64,000 bases of DNA from Clostridiales bacterium. GTDB lineage: Bacteria; Bacillota; Clostridia; Christensenellales; Borkfalkiaceae. Shown piece after piece: positions 1-8,348 of this stretch. The notes under the pieces are model-generated. The model was not told where the DNA came from. It saw only the letters and a program-made list of their open reading frames with translations, and ran no database searches. Positions within the stretch are counted from its first letter, which is position 1, and the number at the start of each line of letters is the position of its first letter. The position numbers were made by a program, and so were the translations under genes. Where the stretch lies: contig SVIG01000002.1 of NCBI GenBank assembly GCA_015071005.1, forward strand, positions 248,001 through 312,000, written 5' to 3'.

Positions 1-759
1 CGCAAACTGCTTGGGCGTGATTTCCGCAAGACAATTTACGGGGAGCTTTTCGCGGATCAATTTCAGCGCCGTTTCCACTTCTTGGCGGCGCACGTTGTAT
101 TTACTTTCCACCAAATTGTGCGGCTTGTTGCAGTTTGCAACGACCAAACAGTATTCACCTAATCGCAAAGGTACGTACTCGTAATGCAGCGTCGAGCAGT
201 CGAGCAAGACCGCGTGGTCCTTCTTCCCCATCGCCGAGGCGAATTGGTCCATAATGCCGCAGTTTACGCCGGCATACTGATTTTCCGCCTTTTGCGAAAG
301 CAACGCCAATTCCACTTTATCATACTCTACGCCCGCATACTCGCAAAAGGTGACCGCCGTCGCTACTTCGATTGCCGCCGAAGACGAAAGTCCCGAGCCA
401 AATGGTACGGTGCAATCGTAATAGAGCTCGCAGCCGACGATTTCTACGCCCTTTTCTTGCAAGAAATACGCCACGCCTGCTTGATAATTCCCAATCTTTA
501 AGCCACGATAGCTATCGAGCTTATCAACGTCCAATTCCACCACGCCGTCAATGCCGCGGAACGCCATACGCACGAGCTTGCCGCCCGTCTTTCTCGCATA
601 CACGTTGCAACGCAAATTCAGCGCCGCAGGAAAAACCTTCCCACCGCAATAGTCAATATGCTCGCCGATAACGTTAATACGCCCAGCCGCCGTAAACAAA
701 TCTTCCGCTTCCGCGCCAAAAATTTCCTTAAACGCTTGTCTTGCTTCCGTCTTGCTCAT
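1..759 (-). CDS. galK: Galactokinase, 3' part cut by the window edge (not in the ORF track)
   Basis: Reverse-strand reading from ATG at 759 gives MSKTEARQAFKEIFGAEAEDLFTAAGRINVIGEHIDYCGG...VPFGSGLSSSAAIEVA...NCGIMDQFASAMG, with GHMP/galactokinase motifs. Confidence 0.88.
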   Translation of the reverse strand, partial: MSKTEARQAFKEIFGAEAEDLFTAAGRINVIGEHIDYCGGKVFPAALNLRCNVYARKTGGKLVRMAFRGIDGVVELDVDKLDSYRGLKIGNYQAGVAYFLQEKGVEIVGCELYYDCTVPFGSGLSSSAAIEVATAVTFCEYAGVEYDKVELALLSQKAENQYAGVNCGIMDQFASAMGKKDHAVLLDCSTLHYEYVPLRLGEYCLVVANCNKPHNLVESKYNVRRQEVETALKLIREKLPVNCLAEITPKQFA

Positions 760-1561
760 CTTGCACGTTCTCCTTTCTTTTCTTGTTTTTCTTATAATAA
801 TACCAAATAAGATAATAGGCGATACCGCCGAGTATCAAAGCAACCGCAATCAACTGTGACGGACTCAAAAAAGGCACGATCGTCTTGCCGCGGCTATCTC
901 CACGCGCAAACTCGATCACAAACCGCCACACGCCGTATCCGATCATATATACAGGCAAAAGCGGAAATTTCTTCCCCTTAATCGGCTTGAAATATAGCCA
1001 CAAAATTATGCCTGCAAGCGCGAAAAGGGCAAGCGCTTCAAAGAGCTGTACGGGCACGAATTTCCCATACCCTTCGTCGGGGGTATCCATTTTTATCCCA
1101 TACCAAGCGTCCGTTTGATTCCCGTGGCAACAGCCTGCAAAAAGGCAACCGATTCGCCCGATACCATGCGCCAACGGCAACACCGCCGCCGCGATATCCG
1201 CCATCGCGGAAAGCTGCTTTATCGGCTCGTTATCCTTGCAATATTTTTTGCCGACACCAAACCAAATAGCAAGATATCCAGCCGCGCCGAATAATAAACC
1301 GCCGTAAAAAGTCATGCCCGTTCTTTTCGTGATTTTGAATACGCCCGTATCCATATAATTATAAAAGGCTTGGAACAAAATCGCCCCAAAAAAACCGATT
1401 ACGATCGCGCCGAAAGCGCCGTAAATGACAAGCTTTTGCAAACGCACGGAAAAACCGCGTTTTATTCCCATTTTATCCGCCACAAGCAAAGCAACGAGAA
1501 TCGCGGCGACGATGCAAAGCTCGTATAAACCCATATCTAAAAACAACGTTTTATTATACAT
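728..1561 (-). CDS. lgt: Prolipoprotein diacylglyceryl transferase (Lgt family)
   Basis: Multi-TM protein with HGIGRIGCLFAGCCHG signature and GVWRFVIEFARGD; ORF may start upstream at 1591. Confidence 0.85.
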   Translation of the reverse strand: MYNKTLFLDMGLYELCIVAAILVALLVADKMGIKRGFSVRLQKLVIYGAFGAIVIGFFGAILFQAFYNYMDTGVFKITKRTGMTFYGGLLFGAAGYLAIWFGVGKKYCKDNEPIKQLSAMADIAAAVLPLAHGIGRIGCLFAGCCHGNQTDAWYGIKMDTPDEGYGKFVPVQLFEALALFALAGIILWLYFKPIKGKKFPLLPVYMIGYGVWRFVIEFARGDSRGKTIVPFLSPSQLIAVALILGGIAYYLIWYYYKKNKKRKENVQDEQDGSKTSV

Positions 1562-1725
1562 CTTCCGCCCCCTTTTTCTCATTGCAAGCACCCAAAGGGT
1601 GCTTCCTTACTGATTATACAATACTTTCCCTCATTTGTCAACGCTATGCGCAATATTTTTCCGCGATGTTTTTATCAAAAACACGTTCATCGCGTACCTG
1701 CCCCATCTAATTGCATTTTAGACAT

Positions 1726-1759
1726 AAAAAAACAAAGGCTTCTCGAAGGAAGCCTTTGT
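1726..1759 (-). terminator. Intrinsic terminator after XRE gene
   Basis: ACAAAGGCTTC-tcgaag-GAAGCCTTTGT hairpin followed by T-run on the minus strand. Confidence 0.75.
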
Positions 1760-1760
1760 C

Positions 1761-1967
1761 TTAATCTTCTAATCCCACAAGATAATCTACGGACACGTTG
1801 AAATATTTCGCTAATGCTACTAAATTGGTTAATTTAGGCTCTCGCAGGGCGTTTTCCCATAAGCTGATTACTCCCTTGCTCACCCCTATTGCTTGCGCTA
1901 ATTCAACCTGCCCTACGCCGCTTTCCACGCGCAATTCTCTTAAACGTTCCGAAAATATTGTGCTCAT
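1761..1967 (-). CDS. XRE-family HTH transcriptional regulator
   Basis: LRVESGVGQVELAQAIGVSKGVISLWENALREPKLTNLVALAKYF is a classic HTH_3. Confidence 0.9.
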   Translation of the reverse strand: MSTIFSERLRELRVESGVGQVELAQAIGVSKGVISLWENALREPKLTNLVALAKYFNVSVDYLVGLED

Positions 1968-1997
1968 ATTATTATCTCACAAAAGTAAGAAAAATGC

Positions 1998-2026
1998 TTG
2001 ATTTCTTACATTTGTAAGAGTATAAT
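1998..2026 (+). promoter_or_regulatory. Sigma70-type promoter with an inverted-repeat operator in the spacer
   Basis: TTGATT (1998-2003), N17, TATAAT (2021-2026); CTTAC-ATTT-GTAAG at 2005-2018. Confidence 0.6.
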
Positions 2027-2060
2027 GAAAGTACAATAATTTACAAAGGAGCAAAAAAAT

Positions 2061-2567
2061 ATGCATAATCAAAGAAGACAACCGTCAAAAAACAATGTTT
2101 TCATAATTTTCGTTTCTATAATAATTGCAGCTCTTGTATATTGGGGAATGACGGGCTTTAAGGGGTTGGATAAACTTAAAGATACGTTTAATAAATCTGA
2201 TAAAGAACAAACGGAAACGTTTGATAAAACACCCTATCTCGGCACGTATTACTTGGAGTCCATCGTCGTAGAAAAAAAAGACGGGACGAGCGTTCGCTAT
2301 GAAATCGGCGATTCGTATTTTGGTGAATTAAAACCCACTTCCGTCACGTTAGAACTTCAAGAAAATCACTATAACTTTATCTCTCATTTGGGTACGACCG
2401 TTTATACGATGGGAGAATGGAATAACGACAGTCGCCACGAAAATGCCTTTAATTTTGAAAACAGCAGTGGCGTGCTCGCCTTTTCCGCAAAGATTATTGA
2501 TTCCACTTTTACCCGTAGCACCACCAACAATGGAGAAACAACGACCTATACGCTGAAAAAAGCTTAA
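2061..2567 (+). CDS. Small membrane-anchored hypothetical protein
   Basis: 168 aa with N-terminal TM (VFIIFVSIIIAALVYWGM); AAAGGAG RBS upstream. Confidence 0.65.
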   Translation: MHNQRRQPSKNNVFIIFVSIIIAALVYWGMTGFKGLDKLKDTFNKSDKEQTETFDKTPYLGTYYLESIVVEKKDGTSVRYEIGDSYFGELKPTSVTLELQENHYNFISHLGTTVYTMGEWNNDSRHENAFNFENSSGVLAFSAKIIDSTFTRSTTNNGETTTYTLKKA

Positions 2568-2616
2568 TCTACGTATACCTCTGCAAAATCAATTCTCATC
2601 AAAACGAAAAAAACAA

Positions 2617-2645
2617 TAGACATTCCCACGCCGTTATGTTATAAT
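2617..2645 (+). promoter_or_regulatory. Sigma70-type promoter of uppP
   Basis: TAGACA-N17-TATAAT. Confidence 0.6.
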
Positions 2646-2686
2646 ACGAATAAGCTTTGGCATAAATTATCAAGGCAGGAACATTT

Positions 2687-3544
2687 ATGGAACTCATCGA
2701 AATCTTGAAAATCGTCATACTTGGGCTCATCGAAGGGATTACCGAATGGTTGCCCGTTTCGAGTACGGGGCATTTGATTTTATTCAATAAGTTTTGGCCA
2801 CTCAAAGACGTTTCCCCGTCTTTTGCCGACATGTTCGAGTACGTGGTACAGCTTGCGGCAATCCTCGCCGTCGTCGTACTCTTTTGGAAAAAGATTTTCC
2901 CGCTCGGCAAAGAAAAAACGGAAGAAAAAAATAAGCTCGTATGGAAAAAAGACGTGCTTACTATGTGGCTGAAAGTAATCGTTGCTTGCGTACCTGCCCT
3001 GCTCGCTTTGGTTGTCGACAAGCTTTTCGAAGACCTTTCTTCCACCACAACGACCGTAATTATCGCGGCGGCTTTGATCTTCTACGGCGTGGTGTTTATC
3101 CTGATCGAAACCTTCTATAAAAAGGACGCGAAGGTGAAAGAGATTTCGCAACTTTCCTATAAATACGCATTCTTTATCGGTTGTTTCCAAGTCCTTGCGT
3201 CCATCCCTGGCACTTCTCGCTCGGGTATCACGATCATCGGCGCGCTGCTTCTTGGCGTATCGAGAGTCGCGGCGGCAGAATTCACCTTCTTCCTTGCCAT
3301 TCCGACCATGGTCGGCGCAAGCGGCTATAAGCTCTTGAAATTCTTCATGGACGAAGGGAGCATGAGCGGCGCGGAAATCGGATATCTTGTCATCGGCTCG
3401 ATCGTGGCTTTCGCCGTTTCCCTTTTCGCGATTAAGTTCCTTATGGACTTTGTGAAAAAACACGATTTCAAGGTTTTCGGTTGGTATCGAATCGCGCTCG
3501 GCTTTGTGGTTTTAAGCGCAATCGTAATTCCATCGATCGCATAA
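2687..3544 (+). CDS. uppP: Undecaprenyl-diphosphatase (BacA/UppP family)
   Basis: LGLIEGITEWLPVSSTGHLIL and IPGTSRSGITIIGALLLGVSR motifs. Confidence 0.93.
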   Translation: MELIEILKIVILGLIEGITEWLPVSSTGHLILFNKFWPLKDVSPSFADMFEYVVQLAAILAVVVLFWKKIFPLGKEKTEEKNKLVWKKDVLTMWLKVIVACVPALLALVVDKLFEDLSSTTTTVIIAAALIFYGVVFILIETFYKKDAKVKEISQLSYKYAFFIGCFQVLASIPGTSRSGITIIGALLLGVSRVAAAEFTFFLAIPTMVGASGYKLLKFFMDEGSMSGAEIGYLVIGSIVAFAVSLFAIKFLMDFVKKHDFKVFGWYRIALGFVVLSAIVIPSIA

Positions 3545-3616
3545 AACGTCCTAACAAGATTCTTCGTTTTACTCAGAATGACAAAACGTTCATTATAATG
3601 ACCACTTTACGAAAAA

Positions 3617-3648
3617 ACGCCGCGTCGGCAGTAGCCGTCGCGGCGTTA
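3617..3648 (-). terminator. Intrinsic terminator after ACT-domain gene
   Basis: AACGCCGCG...CGCGGCGTT hairpin with T-run on the minus strand. Confidence 0.6.
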
Positions 3649-3663
3649 TTCTATTTCCGTCAT

Positions 3664-4065
3664 TTAGACAATTTTCGCGCCTACACCTTGCAAAATTTCC
3701 ACCGCTTTTTGAGGGTTGCCCGTCTTAAAGGCAATCTTTGCGTGGCCGTCCGCACCTGCGTAGGAATACATATATTCCACGTTCACGCCGCCCTCGCCAA
3801 GCGCGATCAAAAGATCGGAAAGCGCGCCTGCTTTATCGGGTACTTCCAAGCCCACAAGCTCTACTTCCGAAGAAAGATAGCCCGCCGCGCGAAGCGCGTT
3901 CAACGCGCTCGCATTGTCTTCCGTGATAATACGCAAAATACCGAAATCCTTGGTGTCTGCAATCGACAACGCAAGCAAATTCACACCCGCTTCTTTCAAT
4001 ACCTTGCAGCAACCGCTCGCTTGACCTTCTTTGTTTTCCAAAAATACTGCGATTTGTTTAATCAT
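3664..4065 (-). CDS. ACT domain-containing protein
   Basis: Two ACT-like repeats (KQIAVFLENKEGQASGCCKVLKEAGVNLLALSIADT...LVGLEVPDKAGALSDLLIALGEGGVNVEYMYSYA). Confidence 0.85.
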   Translation of the reverse strand: MIKQIAVFLENKEGQASGCCKVLKEAGVNLLALSIADTKDFGILRIITEDNASALNALRAAGYLSSEVELVGLEVPDKAGALSDLLIALGEGGVNVEYMYSYAGADGHAKIAFKTGNPQKAVEILQGVGAKIV

Positions 4066-4092
4066 CTCGTTTTCACTCCTTATACTTTCGAC

Positions 4093-5397
4093 TTATAATT
4101 TACGACGGTCGGTAATACGTTTTGCCTTACCTTCGCTACGCGCCACCGTTCCAGGAGGAACGAGCGTAATCTTCGCGCTGACCGACAAAGCGGACGCCAT
4201 ATCGGACGAGAGTTTCTTACGGATTTCTTCTACGTGCGCGACTTCGTCGACTGAAATGGACGGCGAAAGCTCTACAACGATTTCCATCGTGTCAAGATTG
4301 TTGACGCGGTCTACGTTGATATGATAATGGGGTTGAATGTCCGCATTCTTCAAAAGTACGCTTTCGATTTGCGAAGGGAATACGTTTACGCCGCGAATGA
4401 TCAGCATATCATCACTTCTGCCCGTAATCTTGTTCAATTTAATCGTCGTTCTGCCACAAGGACAAGGATCCGCGTTCAAGCTCGCGATATCTCTCGTTCT
4501 ATAACGGAGCAAGGGCATACCTTCTTTCGTGAGCGTCGTAATGACGAGTTCGCCCGATTCGCCGTAAGGCAACGGTTCAAGCGTATCTACGTCCACGATT
4601 TCGGGATAGAAATGGTCGTCTTGGAAGTGCATACCCGTCTTATACTGACAGTCACACGCAACGCCAGGACCGGCAATTTCACTCAAACCGTAAATATCGC
4701 AAGCACGAAGACCGAGTCTTCTTTCGATATCTTCACGCATACCTTCCGACCAAGCTTCCGCGCCGAATACGCCGCCTTTAAGCTTGATGTCTACGCCGGG
4801 CTTTAAGCCCATTTTTTCCATTTCTTCCGCAAGATAAATAATATACGAAGGGGTGCAGCAAATAATGTCCGCGCCGAAATCGGTCAAAAGCTGGATTTGT
4901 TTTTGGGTGTTCCCTGCCGACGCAGGAACAACGCACGCGCCGAGCTTTTCACCACCGTAATGCATACCAAGACCGCCCGTAAACAAACCGTAGCCGTACG
5001 CAACGTGAATAATACTTTCTTCATCCGCGCCTGCCATAACAAGCGAACGCGCCGCACATTCCCCCCAAACGTCGATGTCGTTCATCGTGTAGCCCGCAAC
5101 GGTAAGCTTGCCCGTCGTTGCGCTCGATGCGTGCAAACGCACGAGATCCCGTCTCGGGCGCGCCATCATGCCAAACGGATACGCGTCACGCAAATCCTGC
5201 TTTACGGTAAAGGGAAGCTTGTATATATCATCGATCGACTTGATATCTTCGGGTTTCAGCTTCATCGCATCCATTTTTGCACGGTAAGGCTTTTGGTTTT
5301 CGTACACGTACTTGACCATCTTCACCAAACGTTCGGACTGTAAGACCTTCTTTTGATCCGCGCTCATAGTTTCAAGTTCTTTTTGAAAATATTGCAT
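4093..5397 (-). CDS. paaK: Phenylacetate-CoA ligase family (aryl-CoA ligase)
   Basis: LHASSATTGKLTVAGYT, YGLSEIAGPGVACDC, RSDDMLIIRGVNVFPSQIE; start taken at MQYFQKELE. Confidence 0.85.
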   Translation of the reverse strand: MQYFQKELETMSADQKKVLQSERLVKMVKYVYENQKPYRAKMDAMKLKPEDIKSIDDIYKLPFTVKQDLRDAYPFGMMARPRRDLVRLHASSATTGKLTVAGYTMNDIDVWGECAARSLVMAGADEESIIHVAYGYGLFTGGLGMHYGGEKLGACVVPASAGNTQKQIQLLTDFGADIICCTPSYIIYLAEEMEKMGLKPGVDIKLKGGVFGAEAWSEGMREDIERRLGLRACDIYGLSEIAGPGVACDCQYKTGMHFQDDHFYPEIVDVDTLEPLPYGESGELVITTLTKEGMPLLRYRTRDIASLNADPCPCGRTTIKLNKITGRSDDMLIIRGVNVFPSQIESVLLKNADIQPHYHINVDRVNNLDTMEIVVELSPSISVDEVAHVEEIRKKLSSDMASALSVSAKITLVPPGTVARSEGKAKRITDRRKL

Positions 5398-5504
5398 ATC
5401 GTATATTCCTTTGTCGCAGTTTTCTCCTGCGGCCGCCGTTCTTCGCGGCAAAAATTATTGTTGATTTAGCAGGTTCAACGCGTACCTGCCCCACTCATTT
5501 TACG

Positions 5505-6074
5505 TTAAACGCGCTCGAAACCAAGCTCAAACGCCTTCAAATTCAATTCGCGGAATTTCGGGGGTACACACGCTGCGACCGCTTCCGTCATCACTTGCTT
5601 GTCAAAGCCGAAAAGCTTGCAAAGCGCACCGAGCATCACGATATTCGCCGCCTTCGCGCTGCCTGCTTCGAGCGCCCAAGCCTGCGCTTGAATGAAATAG
5701 GTGTTCTTATTTTCCGCTTGCAATTTTTCTTTCAAACCGGACGGATACTCCGCCGCGCCCAAAATGCAAGGCATGGGCAAAATCTTTTCCTCGTTCACGA
5801 GCAAAATGCCGTCCTTTTTCAAATAGTGCTTCACTCGCGCCGCTTCCAACGTTTCAAACGCGATAATCATATCCGCGCTACCTTCCCACACGACGGGCGA
5901 ATAAATTTTATCCCCAATCCGCACGTGCGTAACTACGCTACCGCCGCGCTGACTCATACCGTGGATTTCGGAAAGCTTACAATCCTTGCTAAGCAGCATC
6001 GCATATTTCCCAAGCACGCGGCTTGCAAGCAACGTCCCTTGACCGCCTACGCCGGCTATCAAAATATTCATCAT
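5505..6074 (-). CDS. iorB: Indolepyruvate ferredoxin oxidoreductase, beta subunit
   Basis: MNILIAGVGGQGTLLASRVLG...EIHGMSQRGGSVVTHVRIG; adjacent to iorA. Confidence 0.87.
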   Translation of the reverse strand: MMNILIAGVGGQGTLLASRVLGKYAMLLSKDCKLSEIHGMSQRGGSVVTHVRIGDKIYSPVVWEGSADMIIAFETLEAARVKHYLKKDGILLVNEEKILPMPCILGAAEYPSGLKEKLQAENKNTYFIQAQAWALEAGSAKAANIVMLGALCKLFGFDKQVMTEAVAACVPPKFRELNLKAFELGFERV

Positions 6075-6075
6075 A

Positions 6076-7794
6076 TTACACGCCCTCCTTTTGCAAACAG
6101 TTGAAAGGGCAGACCTTCGCACAAACTTCACAGCCCGTACATTGAATCGGGTCGATTACAATTCCGTCCTTACCCATACTGATAGCAGGGCAACCGAGCT
6201 TCATACAAACGCCACAGCTTCTGCAACCGTCTACTTTCACTTTCGGTTTCGGCGATTTATCAAGCAATGCGCAAGGTCTTTGCGCGATGATAACGCTCAC
6301 TTCCTTGGACGCCGTTGCGGCTTTCACCGCTTTTTCCACCGCTTTGACGTCATACGCGTCCACGATTTGCAAATCCTTCACGCCGCAGGCTTTTACAAGC
6401 TCGTCGAGCAAAACCACGGGAGCAGGGTCGCCTTTAAGATTCTTACCCGTAGCAGGATGCTGCTGATGCCCCGTCATACCCGTCGTGGAATTATCCAAAA
6501 TCATGAGCGTGATACCGCTCTCGTTATACACCGCGTTGATAAGCCCCGTCACACCGCTATGTAAAAAGGTGGAATCCCCGATTACCGCTACGTTATGACT
6601 CTCGCCGTCCGTAGCTTTTTTGAACCCGTGCGCCATACCGACGGACGCACCCATACAAACGCAAGTATCCACCGCCGAAAGGGGCGCGACTGCACCAAGC
6701 GTATAGCAACCGATGTCGCCATTGACGGTACATTTTAATTTATTCAGCACGTAGAATACGCCACGGTGCGGGCAACCTGCACACATTACGGGCGGACGCA
6801 TAGGCACTTTTTCCGCTTCCGTCGCGCCGTCGTAAGGCATATTAAACGCCTGCAAAATCTTCGGCACGGAAATTTCGCCCTGCAACGAGAAAAGCTCTTT
6901 CCCCTTGCAAGCAATCCCCGCCGCCTTCAACGCATCTTCAATAAACGGCTCTAATTCTTCAATGACGTAAAGCTCCTTTACGTGTTTAGAAAACTCCAAA
7001 ATGGCAGGGACAGGTACGGGATGAACCATACCGACCTTATAAACGTTGGCATTGGGCAACGCCTCTTTTACGTACTCGTACACCACACCCGAGCATACTA
7101 CGCCGATTTCGTTTTCATCCGTGTACTCGGCTCTATTTGCTGCGCAAGCACAGGAATATTCCACCAAATCGTTATCGCGTTTTTCCACAAACACGTGTCT
7201 TTTGATCGCGTTTGCCGGCATCATTACGTATTTTCCAATCGCCTTTTCATACTTTTTCAAAGGCTGTTCTTCGCGATCGCAAAGCTCTACCATACCGTGC
7301 GAATGCGCCACGCGCGTCGTTTCGCGCACGATAACAGGCGTATCGAATTTTTCACTGATTTCATAAGCAAGCTTGACGAATTCCTTTCCTTCGTTTGCAT
7401 CCGACGGTTCGAGCATCGGCACGTGCGCGCTTCTTGCATAATAGCGGCTGTCTTGCTCGTTTTGGGAAGAATGCATACCAGGATCGTCCGCAACGACGAT
7501 GACAAGTCCTGCGTTCACACCCGTATACGCCGCCGTAAACAGCGGGTCTGCCGCAACGTTCAAGCCCACGTGTTTCATACACGCCATACTTCTCGCACCG
7601 GCTACTGCCGACCCGATCGCCACTTCGAGCGCCACCTTTTCATTCGGCGCCCATTCCGCGTACACGCCTTCGTGCTTCACAAAATTTTCCGCAATTTCCG
7701 TACTCGGCGTGCCAGGGTAAGCAGAAAGCACCTTCACCCCCGCTTCATACGCACCGCGCGCAATCGCTTTGTTCGTTAACATCAATTCTTTCAT
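6076..7794 (-). CDS. iorA: Indolepyruvate ferredoxin oxidoreductase, alpha subunit
   Basis: TPP enzyme with C-terminal ferredoxin motifs (CRSCGVCMKLGCPAI, CTGCEVCAKVCPF); start MKELMLTNKAIARG. Confidence 0.9.
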   Translation of the reverse strand: MKELMLTNKAIARGAYEAGVKVLSAYPGTPSTEIAENFVKHEGVYAEWAPNEKVALEVAIGSAVAGARSMACMKHVGLNVAADPLFTAAYTGVNAGLVIVVADDPGMHSSQNEQDSRYYARSAHVPMLEPSDANEGKEFVKLAYEISEKFDTPVIVRETTRVAHSHGMVELCDREEQPLKKYEKAIGKYVMMPANAIKRHVFVEKRDNDLVEYSCACAANRAEYTDENEIGVVCSGVVYEYVKEALPNANVYKVGMVHPVPVPAILEFSKHVKELYVIEELEPFIEDALKAAGIACKGKELFSLQGEISVPKILQAFNMPYDGATEAEKVPMRPPVMCAGCPHRGVFYVLNKLKCTVNGDIGCYTLGAVAPLSAVDTCVCMGASVGMAHGFKKATDGESHNVAVIGDSTFLHSGVTGLINAVYNESGITLMILDNSTTGMTGHQQHPATGKNLKGDPAPVVLLDELVKACGVKDLQIVDAYDVKAVEKAVKAATASKEVSVIIAQRPCALLDKSPKPKVKVDGCRSCGVCMKLGCPAISMGKDGIVIDPIQCTGCEVCAKVCPFNCLQKEGV

Positions 7795-7795
7795 C

Positions 7796-8233
7796 TTATT
7801 TTCTCTCTTCTTCGTATTTCTTTTTGAGTTCTTCCTTGTCCACGTCCTTGACAAAGCCATTAAAATGGCACACGCAAACAATTTGCTCTTTATCGTCGCG
7901 GACAAGCACTTCCGAAACGGTGTTATGCCCCACTCTCACGGTTTCCGTCGCCGTCGCCGTAATATACTTCGTCACCGCAGGGCGTATATAGGTGATTTGA
8001 CCGCCTTGTGTCACCGACTTGGGATGCACGAAATTCGCATGTACCGCAAACACAAAATCGGCAATCGTGTATAACATACCGCCCTGCACGCTCCCGTTTG
8101 CGTTCAAATGCTCTGCGCCAATCTCCGCTCTCGCCACCGCCTTTTCTTGCGTGACTTCCACAAGCTCAATCCCCGAAAGCTTGACGTAGCCGTCCTTTTC
8201 GAAAAATCTCACCAGTAATTCTTCGTCCGTCAT
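7796..8233 (-). CDS. PaaI-type hotdog thioesterase
   Basis: LNANGSVQGGMLYTIADFVFAVHAN hotdog motif. Confidence 0.83.
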   Translation of the reverse strand: MTDEELLVRFFEKDGYVKLSGIELVEVTQEKAVARAEIGAEHLNANGSVQGGMLYTIADFVFAVHANFVHPKSVTQGGQITYIRPAVTKYITATATETVRVGHNTVSEVLVRDDKEQIVCVCHFNGFVKDVDKEELKKKYEEERK

Positions 8234-8304
8234 TTCACCGCTCCAAAAAATTATGATTGTAATAATTATAGCACACGCGCGCGCGTATTGTCAATGATTC
8301 AAAT

Positions 8305-8334
8305 AAAAAAAGCCTGTTTGAAACAGGCTTTTTT
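8305..8334 (-). terminator. Intrinsic terminator
   Basis: AAAAAAAGCCTGTTTGAAACAGGCTTTTTT hairpin. Confidence 0.8.
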
Positions 8335-8348
8335 ATGCATTTTTTCGA

